Source: Streptomyces sp. NBC_01754 (GTDB lineage Bacteria > Actinomycetota > Actinomycetes > Streptomycetales > Streptomycetaceae). From it: a stretch of DNA of 64,000 bases. Below are positions 43,821-52,122 of this stretch, piece after piece. Within the stretch, counting starts at the first letter, position 1. Every line of letters begins with the position of its first letter. Under the pieces are notes generated by a model, which ran no database searches, was not told where the DNA came from, and saw only the letters and a list, made by a program, of their open reading frames with translations. The stretch covers positions 2,170,001 through 2,234,000 of the forward strand of contig NZ_CP109132.1 of assembly GCF_035918015.1 (NCBI RefSeq). The letters are read 5' to 3'. Made by a program: the position numbers and the translations under genes.

Positions 43821-44043
43821 AGCTTCAGCGTAGCCCCGGCGGGGAGATTTCGGCAGAGAGCCCGCAAACTCGCCCGGCCTGTCACCAACCGCCCTGTCAC
43901 CGGCCGGCCTGTCACCGGTCGGCCGGTCTCCCCACGGCCGGTGGCCGGTGACCGAACGGCGCCGTTCACCCCGGAGCCCGCGACCGGCGGCTCCGCGGCG
44001 GGCCGACAGGGCCCCCTGGCCGCCGGCCCGCCGCGGCTCCGCC

Positions 44044-45327
44044 CTACCGGATGTGGCCGTCGCCCGTGACGATGTACTTCGTCGACGTCAGCTCGGGCAG
44101 CCCCATCGGCCCGCGGGCGTGCAGCTTCTGCGTGGAGATGCCGATCTCCGCGCCGAATCCGAACTGACCGCCGTCCGTGAAGCGCGTGGACGTGTTCACG
44201 GCGACCGTGGTGGAATCCACCAACTGGGTGAACCGGCGGGCCGCCGCCTGCGAGGTGGTGACGATCGCCTCGGTGTGACCGGAGGACCACAGCCGGATGT
44301 GCGCGACGGCGGCGTCCAGCGATTCCACGACCGCGGCCGCGATGTCGTACGAGAGGTACTCGGTCTCCCAGTCCTCCGGAACCGCCGCCACCACGGTGGC
44401 TTCCGCCCCCTCGGCGTACTTCAGAACCCGCTCGTCGCCGTGCACCGTCACCCCCGCCTTGGCCAGCGCGTCCAGCGCCCGGGGCAGGAAGTCGGCAGCG
44501 ACCTCCTGGTGGACCAGGAGGGTTTCCGCCGCGTTGCAGACGCTCGGCCGCTGCGCCTTGGAGTTGACCAGGATGTCGACGGCCATGTCCAGATCGGTCT
44601 GTGCGTCCACGTACACATGGCAGTTCCCCGTGCCGGTCTCGATCACGGGGACGGTGGACTCCTCCACCACGGTCCGGATCAGCGAGGCGCCGCCACGCGG
44701 GATCAGTACGTCGACCAGCCCCCGGGCCCGCATCAGTTCGCGTACGGAGTCACGGCTCTCACCGGGCACCAGCTGCACCGAGTCGGCGGGGAGACCGGAT
44801 CCCCCCACCGCGTCGCGCAGCACGCGCACGAGCGCGGTGTTGGAGGCGTAGGCCGAGGACGAACCGCGCAGCAGCACCGCGTTGCCGGACTTCAGGCACA
44901 GGACGGCGGCGTCCACCGTGACGTTCGGCCGGGCCTCGTAGATGATGCCGACCACGCCGAGCGGCACCCTCACCTGGCGCAGGTCGATGCCGTTGGGCAG
45001 GGTCGAGCCGCGGACCACCTCGCCCACCGGGTCGGGCAGCCCCGCGACGTCCCGCACATCGGCCGCGATCGCACGGATGCGCTCCGGGGTGAGCGTCAGC
45101 CGGTCCACGATCGACTCGCTCGTCCCGGCCTCCCGGGCACGCGCGACGTCCTCGGCGTTGGCCGTGACGATCTCGCCGGTGCGCACCTCGAGTGCGTCCG
45201 CGATCGCCAGCAGCGCGTCGTCCTTCACCGCGCGCGGAAGTGGCGCGATCTCGGCGGCGGCGGAGCGGGCCCGGTAGGCGGCCTGGACGACGGGGGACAT
45301 GTTGTCGTACGGCGAGAGCGTGGTCAT
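44044..45327 (-). CDS. proA: Glutamate-5-semialdehyde dehydrogenase (gamma-glutamyl phosphate reductase)
   Basis: 427 residues from ATG 45327. ProA reduces gamma-glutamyl phosphate to the semialdehyde in proline synthesis. The aldehyde-dehydrogenase fold shows [22 protein letters not shown], and the catalytic Cys lies in [18 protein letters not shown]. The C-terminus has [28 protein letters not shown]. It follows proB with one small gene between. The upstream frame extension to 45456 is not coding. Separated from its upstream neighbour by a 393-base interval with a tandem repeat. Confidence 0.96.
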   Translation of the reverse strand: MTTLSPYDNMSPVVQAAYRARSAAAEIAPLPRAVKDDALLAIADALEVRTGEIVTANAEDVARAREAGTSESIVDRLTLTPERIRAIAADVRDVAGLPDPVGEVVRGSTLPNGIDLRQVRVPLGVVGIIYEARPNVTVDAAVLCLKSGNAVLLRGSSSAYASNTALVRVLRDAVGGSGLPADSVQLVPGESRDSVRELMRARGLVDVLIPRGGASLIRTVVEESTVPVIETGTGNCHVYVDAQTDLDMAVDILVNSKAQRPSVCNAAETLLVHQEVAADFLPRALDALAKAGVTVHGDERVLKYAEGAEATVVAAVPEDWETEYLSYDIAAAVVESLDAAVAHIRLWSSGHTEAIVTTSQAAARRFTQLVDSTTVAVNTSTRFTDGGQFGFGAEIGISTQKLHARGPMGLPELTSTKYIVTGDGHIR

Positions 45328-45651
45328 GCCCGCAGGGTAGTGCGCCCGCGGCGGACGTCCGACTCGCATTTCGTGATGCGAGACGGGCGTACCGCCGGCC
45401 GGACACGTGCCCCGCCCTCCCTGGCCCCGGCGCCCGGCCTCCGGCCTCGGCCGCACACGGCGTCACACCGCGCCGCTCCCCGTCACACCACCGCTCCCCT
45501 GCCCGCACGGCGCCGCAGCGGACCGCTCCCTCGCCCCACCCGGCCTCCCCCGCCGAACCCCGGCGCACACCTGGCCGGACGGGCGGTCGGTCCGGGCGGT
45601 CAGCCAGGCCGGCCCGTCGACACAGGCCGACCCGTCCGCACCGGCCGGACC
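45328..45651. other. 324-base intergenic stretch upstream of proA
   Basis: C-rich, low in coding character. No gene, hairpin or promoter that I can defend. It is followed by the 17-bp tandem repeat. Confidence 0.5.
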
Positions 45652-45736
45652 GTCAGCACGGGTGGACTGTCAGTACGGGTGGACTGTCAGTACGGGTGGA
45701 CCGTCAGTACGGGTGGACCGTCAGTACGGGTGGACC
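45652..45736. repeat. 17-bp tandem repeat, five copies, covering a stop codon
   Basis: GTCAGTACGGGTGGAC(C/T) occurs five times in a row (first copy has one change). On the minus strand each unit reads GGTCCACCCGTACTGAC; the unit furthest upstream ends the neighbouring gene as VHPY-stop, and the others repeat that ending downstream of it. Confidence 0.93.
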
Positions 45737-46206
45737 CCGACCGGGGCCGCCGGCGGCGGTCCGTATCCCTCGGCGACGCGCTGGTGGTACGTCTCCCGGT
45801 CGATGACCTCCAGACCGACGATCTCCCACGGAGGCAGACCCGCACTGGACCGGTGCTCACCCCACAGCCGCAGCGCCACCGCCGCGGCGTCGTGGAGGTC
45901 GCGAGCCTCCTCCCAGTAGCGGATCTCCGCATGGTCGTTGGCATACCGGCTGGTCAGCAGGAATGGATGATCATGCGCCAACTGCTCAAGTCCCCGTCTG
46001 ACCTCCTGGAGCGGGATCTCACCGCCGGAGACGCTGAGGGTGATGTGCCACAGCTTGGACCGGATCCGTTGCTCCTCCGCCACCACCGGTTCCCGTTGCA
46101 GGGTCTGGTCGGCGGGCGGGCCGGCGAAGTCGCCTCCCGCTCCGACGCTGGTCAGGGCACGGCTGCCCGTTCCGCGGGGCGGCGCCCCCGGGCGCGCTCG
46201 TCTCAC
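45721..46206 (-). CDS. Conserved protein of unknown function between proB and proA
   Basis: 161 residues from GTG 46206, which has AGGAGG at 6 bases. The core begins EEQRIRSKLWHITLSVSGGEIPLQEVRRGLEQLAHDHPFLLTSRYANDHAEIRYWEEARDLHDAAAVALRLW and ends in a Pro-rich tail and VHPY. It looks like a compact alpha/beta protein without membrane segment. The first 35 residues are Arg/Gly/Pro-rich and may not be translated in all relatives. Its last codons are the source of a 17-bp tandem repeat. It is conserved beside the proline genes in streptomycetes as I recall, but the function is unknown. Confidence 0.75.
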   Translation of the reverse strand: MRRARPGAPPRGTGSRALTSVGAGGDFAGPPADQTLQREPVVAEEQRIRSKLWHITLSVSGGEIPLQEVRRGLEQLAHDHPFLLTSRYANDHAEIRYWEEARDLHDAAAVALRLWGEHRSSAGLPPWEIVGLEVIDRETYHQRVAEGYGPPPAAPVGVHPY

Positions 46207-46335
46207 CGGCGGCCTCCTGTGAATGTCTCGCTGTGCTGACCCCTTGTGTCCCCCTGACAAAGTTGACCAGTCCCAGGCCCGGCTTGGGGCGGTTTTCGTG
46301 AAGGTCTCCGCCCGAAGGCTGGACTTTCAGCCGTT

Positions 46336-47475
46336 TCAGGGGGCCGGGCGGGACGTGAGGACGACAAGGTCGTCCCTGTGTACGACCTCACGCTCGTACG
46401 CGGGGCCGAGTTCACGCGCCAGGTCACGGGTGGAACGGCCGAGCAGCTGAGGGATCTCCTTGGCGTCGAAGTTGACGAGCCCCCGGGCGACCGCCCGGCC
46501 CGCGAGGTCCCGCAGCTCCACCGGATCGCCCGCCGAGAACTCGCCCTCCACCCCGCAGATCCCGGCGGGCAGCAGCGAGGTGCGCCGCTCGACGACCGCC
46601 TGCACGGCACCGTCGTCCAGGGTGAGCGCGCCCTGTGGGGTCGACGCGTGGGCCAGCCAGAGCAGCCGGTCGGCCGAGCGCCGCCCGGTGGGGTGGAAGT
46701 AAGTACCCGTGTCACGGCCGGCCAGGGCGTCGGCGGCGCGGCTGGCGGAGGTCAGGACGACCGGGACTCCGGCGGCGGTGGCGATCCGGGCCGCCTCCAC
46801 CTTGGTGACCATGCCACCGGTGCCGACACCGGCCTTTCCGGCGCTGCCGATGGTGACGCCGCGGAGGTCCCGCTCCCCGTTCACCTCGGCGAGGCGGGAG
46901 GTGCCGGGGGTGCTCGGGTCGCCGTCGTACAGGCCGTCGACGTCCGAGAGCAGGACGAGGAGATCGGCGTGGACGAGGTGGGCGACGAGGGCGGCGAGCC
47001 GGTCGTTGTCACCGAAGCGGATCTCGTCGGTGGCCACCGTGTCGTTCTCGTTGACGACCGGGAACGCGCCCATCTCCAGGAGCTGGTCGAGGGTGCTGTA
47101 GGCGTTGCGGTAATGGGCCCGTCTGCTGGTGTCGTCGGAGGTGAGGAGCACCTGCCCGACCCGTACGCCGTAGCGCGCGAAGGACGCCGTGTAGCGGGCG
47201 ACCAGCAGTCCCTGCCCGACGCTGGCGGCCGCCTGCTGACGGGCCAGGTCCTTGGGCCGGCGGACGAGGCCGAGTGGGGCGAGCCCGGCCGCGATGGCAC
47301 CGCTGGAGACGAGGACGATCTCGCGCTCCCCACCGCCTCTGACCTTGGCGAGCACGTCCACGAGGGCGTCCACCCGGTCGGCGTCGAGGCCGCCCGCCGC
47401 AGTGGTGAGCGAGGAGGACCCGATCTTGACGACGATCCTGCGGGCACCGGTCACGCCCGGCCTGGCAGCTGACAC
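46336..47475 (-). CDS. proB: Glutamate 5-kinase with C-terminal PUA domain
   Basis: 379 residues from GTG 47475 (GAGGAAG upstream); GTG 47487 is an alternative and the open frame extends to 47598. The amino-acid kinase domain reads RRIVVKIGSSSLTT, then IVLVSSGAIAAGL, FPVVNENDTVATDEIRFGDNDRLAALVA and VGTGGMVTKVEAARIAT. The PUA domain follows at about 285-365 (GALTLDDGAVQAVVERRTSLLPAGICGVEG). ProB makes gamma-glutamyl phosphate and is normally inhibited by proline. It precedes the small gene and proA. Confidence 0.95.
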   Translation of the reverse strand: MSAARPGVTGARRIVVKIGSSSLTTAAGGLDADRVDALVDVLAKVRGGGEREIVLVSSGAIAAGLAPLGLVRRPKDLARQQAAASVGQGLLVARYTASFARYGVRVGQVLLTSDDTSRRAHYRNAYSTLDQLLEMGAFPVVNENDTVATDEIRFGDNDRLAALVAHLVHADLLVLLSDVDGLYDGDPSTPGTSRLAEVNGERDLRGVTIGSAGKAGVGTGGMVTKVEAARIATAAGVPVVLTSASRAADALAGRDTGTYFHPTGRRSADRLLWLAHASTPQGALTLDDGAVQAVVERRTSLLPAGICGVEGEFSAGDPVELRDLAGRAVARGLVNFDAKEIPQLLGRSTRDLARELGPAYEREVVHRDDLVVLTSRPAP

Positions 47476-47657
47476 GTACTTCCTCACACTCTGGCTCGCC
47501 GGAGCTTCCCTGGAGGGGAGATCCGTCACACGCCGGCCCGGCGGCGAGCGGGTGCCCTCGTCAGATCCGGGTCCCACGCCATAGGACCGCTTCCACATCC
47601 CGAATCAACTTTCAACCCGGCCGAGCACATTACGCGAACGGCCCCGTACGGCGCCTT

Positions 47658-47687
47658 CCTGTTCCGCTCGGTGGACAGCGGAACAGG
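47658..47687 (-). terminator. Terminator hairpin after the CDP-glycerol transferase-like gene
   Basis: CCTGTTCCGCT and its complement form an 11-bp stem with an 8-base loop, about 58 bases after the stop at 47745. Confidence 0.7.
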
Positions 47688-47744
47688 GGCACCGGACCGG
47701 ACCGGCCCGAGCGGACTCGGACGGGTTACCAGGCGCGCAGCCGG

Positions 47745-50510
47745 TCAGTCCTCGCGGAGCGCCAGCATCCGGTCCACCACGCGCGCCGACGCCCGCCCGT
47801 CCGAAGGCTCGCAGAAGTCGGCCTTGAACCGGTCGTACTTCTCCTTGTACTTCTCGGTGACGTCGTCGATGTTCACGATCGCGTCGACGAGTTCGTCGGA
47901 CGTCCTGAGCAGCGGCCCCGGCGCCCGCGTGGTGAAGTCGAAGTAGAAGCCGCGCAGGGTGTCCCGGTAGTGCTCCAGGTCGTACGTGAAGAAGAGCATC
48001 GGCCGACCGGAGTGCGCGAAGTCGAACAGCACGGAGGAGTAGTCCGTGACGAGCACGTCGGCGATCAGGTAGAGATCGGCGATGTCCGGGTAGTACGTGA
48101 CGTCCCGGACGAAGCCCTGGCCCGCCCCTGGGATGCTGTCGAGGACCTTGTGGTGCTTGCGGTAGAGCAGTACGTGGTCTTCGCCCAGCCGCTTGCGCGC
48201 CGCGTCGACGTCGATCCGGTTGTCCAGCTTGAAGCGCCGGCCTCCGTAGCGCTGGTCGTCGCGCCAGGTCGGCGCGTACAGGACGACCTTCTTGTCCCCC
48301 GGGATGCCGAGCTTCTCCCGGATCGCCGCCGCCCGCTCGGCCCTGTCCGGGGCGTGGAAGACGTCGTTGCGCGGATATCCCGCTTCCAGCACCTCGCACC
48401 GGAGCCGGAAGGCGTGGGTCATGATCGGCGTGGTGAACGCGTTGGGCGTGACGAACAGGCTGTACTGCCGGGAGCGCTGCGGCAGGCTCCCGATGTAGGC
48501 GAGGTTGGCCTGCGGGGTACCGAGCAGGTCGGCGCCGATCCGCTTGAGCGGGGTGCCGTGCCAGGTCTGGACGACGACCTGTCCCTCGCGCCGGACGAAC
48601 CACTCGCGGATGCCGCCGTTGGTGACGATGTACCGGCTGCGGGCCAGGGCCTCGTACCACTCCGCGCTGCCCCACTCCACGCCGCGTACACCGGGCGGCA
48701 GGACGACCTGCTGGTCGTGGACCATGGCGATGTGCTCGACCTCGGCACCGCGCCGCACCAGCTCCTCGTAGACCGCGCGCGGGGAGTCGGAGAACTGCTT
48801 TCCGCCGAAGCTGTTGTAGAGCACGGCCTCGCGCAGCGGGAGCGTGCGCTGTTCGGCGGTGAACTGCTCGCGCATCAGCGCCTGCCGGTAGACCCCCCGG
48901 AGCCCAGGGTCCAGGACCGGGCCCGACTCCAGGAAGATCCGGTCGTACTCGAACCGCTCCACGGTGTACGTGCGGTGCGCGCCCTGGTGGGTCAGCGGCA
49001 GGGTCCCGACGAGGTCGGGGCGGATCGTCACGGGTACGTCGTGCCGGTGGTCCCACTCGTCCCGGGCCCGCAGGAAGGGCAGCCAGCGTCCGGCACGGAG
49101 GGGAAGTGTCCCCTCGTGCGCCGGCATGACGTCCGGGGTCACGCGTGCGGTGAAACGTCCGTCCGCGAACTCGACCGGAAACGGCTTGTCCTCGTTGCGG
49201 CCGCTGTGCCGCAGGACGAACTTCATCGACTCGGCCGGCCCGGCGTACGTGCCGGAGAGCACCAGTTCGCCGGCCTCGGACCACTCGGCGCGGTCGACGA
49301 GGGGCTGGGGGACGCGGATCTGCGGGGAGAAGTTGCCCGCCCCGTCGGTGCGTACGGCGAACTCCAGGCCGCCCGCCATCTGCCGGACCCCGGTGCGCAG
49401 GCCCTGGCCGATGGTGGCCCGGCGCTTCGTCCCGTCGGCGAAGACGATGAACGCGCGGCAGGTCCGGGCCTTGCCGCGGACGACTCCGTCGACCGGCAGC
49501 CCCGCGAAGGGCACCCGTCCAGCGAACCGTATCCAGCCGTCGGCACCGGGGCCGGTCTCCTGGAGCGGGAAGTCCGCGGCGTACTCGGTGGGCTCGTGGT
49601 CCAGGCGCAGCGCCACGGGCTTCCCGCCCCCGGTGGCCTGTGCTCGGGAACGCAGGGTCACGGCCATGCCGTCGGCGTCCGTCTCCTGCGACTCGACCTC
49701 GGCCGGGACGACGTCCACCGTGAGCTTCAGCCGGTTGCGGTCGAATCCCGTGACCACCCTCACACCGTCGTCGACGACGCGGACCGAGCTGTGCCCGGTC
49801 TCGCCCGCGTTGCCCTTGAGCACACTGCCCACGGACATCCCGCCGGGCCGGGGGATGGCGATGCCCAGCCGCCAGGTGCCCGGTTGCCACTGGCCTCGGG
49901 TCCGCAGACGGGCCGGGTCGATGCCGAGTTCGAAGCCCGACCAGTCGTAGTGGTGGTGCGCGCTCTTGGCCTCGGCGGTCGCCAGGGGCTCCAGGACGGT
50001 GCGCAGCCGTACCGGAACGGTGCTCCTGCTTCCCTGGCGCCGCAGTACGGCGACGCGGAGCGACCGCTTGCCCGTGGCGGAGGGCACGTTGGGGATGTAG
50101 GCGTACCCGCGGACCTCCAGGCGCCCGTTCCGCCAGGCCAGGCCGAGCAGCTTGCTGCGGACGGGGAGTTCCTTGCGGGAGAAGTTGCGCACCTCCGGAG
50201 GCAGGGAGGAACTGTCTATGCCGGGGAGCTCGATACGGGCCCGCCGCAGGCCCCGCACGGCGAAGGACCCCGGGTTCGCCCGCTCGTACTCCAGCAGCCG
50301 GACGAGCTCGTCACCGCGTCCGGCGGCCGCGAGGTGCCACTTGACCCGGGCTGTCGGAGAGAACTTCCGGACCAGCTTGGGGGCGGCCTGCGCCAGGAAC
50401 TCCTTGGCCGCGCTGTGGAAGGCGGGGCGCTCCTCGACCGGCGTCTCGGGGAAGTACTTCATGAGCCGGTCGAGCTCTTCAGGGATGGTTTCCACGGTTC
50501 GGGACGCCAC
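47745..50510 (-). CDS. CDP-glycerol glycerophosphotransferase family protein (teichoic-acid type)
   Basis: 921 residues from GTG 50510. The C-terminal 360 residues are a Glyphos_transf domain: VVQTWHGTPLKRIGADLLG, YIGSLPQRSRQYSLFVTPNAF, KKVVLYAPTWRDDQ and DVLVTDYSSVLFDFAHSGRPMLFF. The first 550 residues contain a helical start and several beta-rich sandwich-like units. The family polymerises glycerol- or ribitol-phosphate units, or related polyols, from CDP-linked donors. Many Streptomyces homologues have an N-terminal GT2 domain; here the GT2 is a separate gene just upstream (50692-51912). It acts at the cytoplasmic membrane face. Donor identity is not settled by sequence. Confidence 0.87.
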   Translation of the reverse strand: MASRTVETIPEELDRLMKYFPETPVEERPAFHSAAKEFLAQAAPKLVRKFSPTARVKWHLAAAGRGDELVRLLEYERANPGSFAVRGLRRARIELPGIDSSSLPPEVRNFSRKELPVRSKLLGLAWRNGRLEVRGYAYIPNVPSATGKRSLRVAVLRRQGSRSTVPVRLRTVLEPLATAEAKSAHHHYDWSGFELGIDPARLRTRGQWQPGTWRLGIAIPRPGGMSVGSVLKGNAGETGHSSVRVVDDGVRVVTGFDRNRLKLTVDVVPAEVESQETDADGMAVTLRSRAQATGGGKPVALRLDHEPTEYAADFPLQETGPGADGWIRFAGRVPFAGLPVDGVVRGKARTCRAFIVFADGTKRRATIGQGLRTGVRQMAGGLEFAVRTDGAGNFSPQIRVPQPLVDRAEWSEAGELVLSGTYAGPAESMKFVLRHSGRNEDKPFPVEFADGRFTARVTPDVMPAHEGTLPLRAGRWLPFLRARDEWDHRHDVPVTIRPDLVGTLPLTHQGAHRTYTVERFEYDRIFLESGPVLDPGLRGVYRQALMREQFTAEQRTLPLREAVLYNSFGGKQFSDSPRAVYEELVRRGAEVEHIAMVHDQQVVLPPGVRGVEWGSAEWYEALARSRYIVTNGGIREWFVRREGQVVVQTWHGTPLKRIGADLLGTPQANLAYIGSLPQRSRQYSLFVTPNAFTTPIMTHAFRLRCEVLEAGYPRNDVFHAPDRAERAAAIREKLGIPGDKKVVLYAPTWRDDQRYGGRRFKLDNRIDVDAARKRLGEDHVLLYRKHHKVLDSIPGAGQGFVRDVTYYPDIADLYLIADVLVTDYSSVLFDFAHSGRPMLFFTYDLEHYRDTLRGFYFDFTTRAPGPLLRTSDELVDAIVNIDDVTEKYKEKYDRFKADFCEPSDGRASARVVDRMLALRED

Positions 50511-50691
50511 AGCGAGAGGGCCTTTCCGAGGGGACTACGGAGATCGGCCCCAGGGGAAGGGGCATGGATGAGACGCATACTAGGGCCTCGTCGTCGCTCC
50601 ACAGTAAGCCGCGATCTCCCTCATGTGGTACGCGCCCTCCGTGCGTGATCAGCCGCCCGGGGGGATCCGCGGCGTACCCCCGCCCGCCTCC

Positions 50692-51912
50692 TCAGGCCCG
50701 CCCCGCCGGCGGTAGGGGCCGCGCCGCCCGGACCGTCCTGCGGGCCTTGCGGACGACTCGGCGCAGTAAGGACGAAGCCACCGGAACGAGTGGTTCGATC
50801 TTCTTGCCGCCCACCCGTTCGGTCACCATCACCCGGTACGCCGACTCGGGCAGCGCGGAGTCCTCGCCGAAGTGGGGATACGCCAGGTGGAGCCGGGCCG
50901 GACGCTCCCTGCGCACGACCTCGGGCTGTTTCCCCTCCTTCATGAACCGCAGGATGTCCAGGAGCAGGTCCGGCCTCCCCTTCGCCACGCAGATCAGGCG
51001 CAGCCTCTCGTTGACCTTGAGGGAGGCGGCCAGTCCGTGTGTCCAGTACGCGGCCATGAGAGGAGCGGCCAGCTCCATCTTCCTGGCGCGTACCGCCGCC
51101 GACTGCTTCAGGAGTCCGGGGCCGAACTGGGGAAGCAGAGTGATCACGAACGGCCGCACCATCAGGGCGTCCCGCTTCGGACCGGACGGTACGTACTCGG
51201 CGATGAGCCCCGTCAGCGCACGGGCCGAATCGAAACGGAGTTCGTAGCTTCCGCTCTTGGTCACGTGTTTGCCGTCGTCGCGGCCGACCAGGTAGTAGCA
51301 GGTGTAGTCGGCGACGACCGAGACGCCGTCGCCCCGCAGATAGGCCTCCAGCGTGAAGAGGGCGTCCTCACCCGTCTTCAGTTCCTCGTCGAACGACATC
51401 CCGAGCCGGACGAGCAGCTCGCGCCGGAAGAGCTTCTGGGCGCTCAGCGTGAACTTGACCTGCGAGAAGTAGATGTCGGCACGTTCGACGGTCTGCTTCC
51501 ACATCGACTTGGCCGCGCCACGGTTGACACCGACGACCTTGCCGAGCACCACGTCCGTGCCGGCCCGGTCGCCCATGGCGACCATCCGTTCGAGGGCCTC
51601 TTCGCCCAAGTAGTCGTCGGCGTCCAGGAAGAAGACGTACCGGCCGCGGGCGAGACCGAGACCGGTGTTGCGGGGGCCGCTCGGGCCCCCGGAGTTGGCC
51701 TGGTGGACGACTCGCGTGTCGACGGCGGTCCGGGCGGCGAACTCCTCCAGGTACTCCCCCGTGCCGTCGGTCGATCCGTCGTCGACGGCGACGATCTCGA
51801 TGCGCCCCGCGCCGAGCGTCTGCGCCTCGACGGATTCGAGGCAGCGGATCAGATAGGGCATCGCTTGGTAGGCGCCGATGACGACGCTGACATCCGGTGC
51901 GTTGCTGCTCAT
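50692..51912 (-). CDS. Family 2 glycosyltransferase
   Basis: 406 residues from ATG 51912. The GT-A fold starts DVSVVIGAYQAMPYLIRCLESV and has VDDGSTDGTGEYL, NSGGPSGPRNTGL and the DxD-type metal motif in FFLDADDYLGEEAL; TGEDALFTLEAYL follows at the acceptor side. No transmembrane segment. It is very similar in its first 170 residues to the GT2 at 60780-62402. It lies between two CDP-glycerol-transferase-like genes and probably adds a sugar to the linkage unit or the polymer. Sugar specificity is unknown. Confidence 0.9.
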   Translation of the reverse strand: MSSNAPDVSVVIGAYQAMPYLIRCLESVEAQTLGAGRIEIVAVDDGSTDGTGEYLEEFAARTAVDTRVVHQANSGGPSGPRNTGLGLARGRYVFFLDADDYLGEEALERMVAMGDRAGTDVVLGKVVGVNRGAAKSMWKQTVERADIYFSQVKFTLSAQKLFRRELLVRLGMSFDEELKTGEDALFTLEAYLRGDGVSVVADYTCYYLVGRDDGKHVTKSGSYELRFDSARALTGLIAEYVPSGPKRDALMVRPFVITLLPQFGPGLLKQSAAVRARKMELAAPLMAAYWTHGLAASLKVNERLRLICVAKGRPDLLLDILRFMKEGKQPEVVRRERPARLHLAYPHFGEDSALPESAYRVMVTERVGGKKIEPLVPVASSLLRRVVRKARRTVRAARPLPPAGRA

Positions 51913-51999
51913 CGTTCCCCGGTCCGTAATTGCCATATTGATCAGGAGAAACGATGGAACGACAATTCGCGTCACAGCTTGCGGACAGACACGCGAAAC

Positions 52000-52040
52000 G
52001 GCCCGTACGTTCCCCTCTCGCAGGAGGAGACGGACGGGCC
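52000..52040 (-). terminator. Hairpin between the polymerase and GT2 genes
   Basis: GGCCCGT at 52000-52006 pairs with ACGGGCC at 52034-52040; inner bases pair partly. Positioned downstream of the polymerase gene ending at 52123 and upstream of the GT2 start. Confidence 0.55.
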
Positions 52041-52052
52041 ACATCGAGGGTT

Positions 52053-52074
52053 GTCTCGCATTCGAGACGTTTTT
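52053..52074 (+). terminator. Hairpin with T-run, plus-strand orientation
   Basis: GTCTCG-CATT-CGAGAC followed by GTTTTT. No plus-strand gene reads into it, so it may act against antisense transcription, or it may be part of the leader of the GT2 gene. Confidence 0.5.
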
Positions 52075-52122
52075 CGGACATCTGCCCGACAGTCGATATC
52101 AGGACAGGAGAATTTTCCGGGA

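Noticed and set aside
45652-45736. CRISPR array
   Set aside because: Units are directly adjacent with no spacers, and no cas gene is present. The same holds for the 7-bp and 15-bp repeats.
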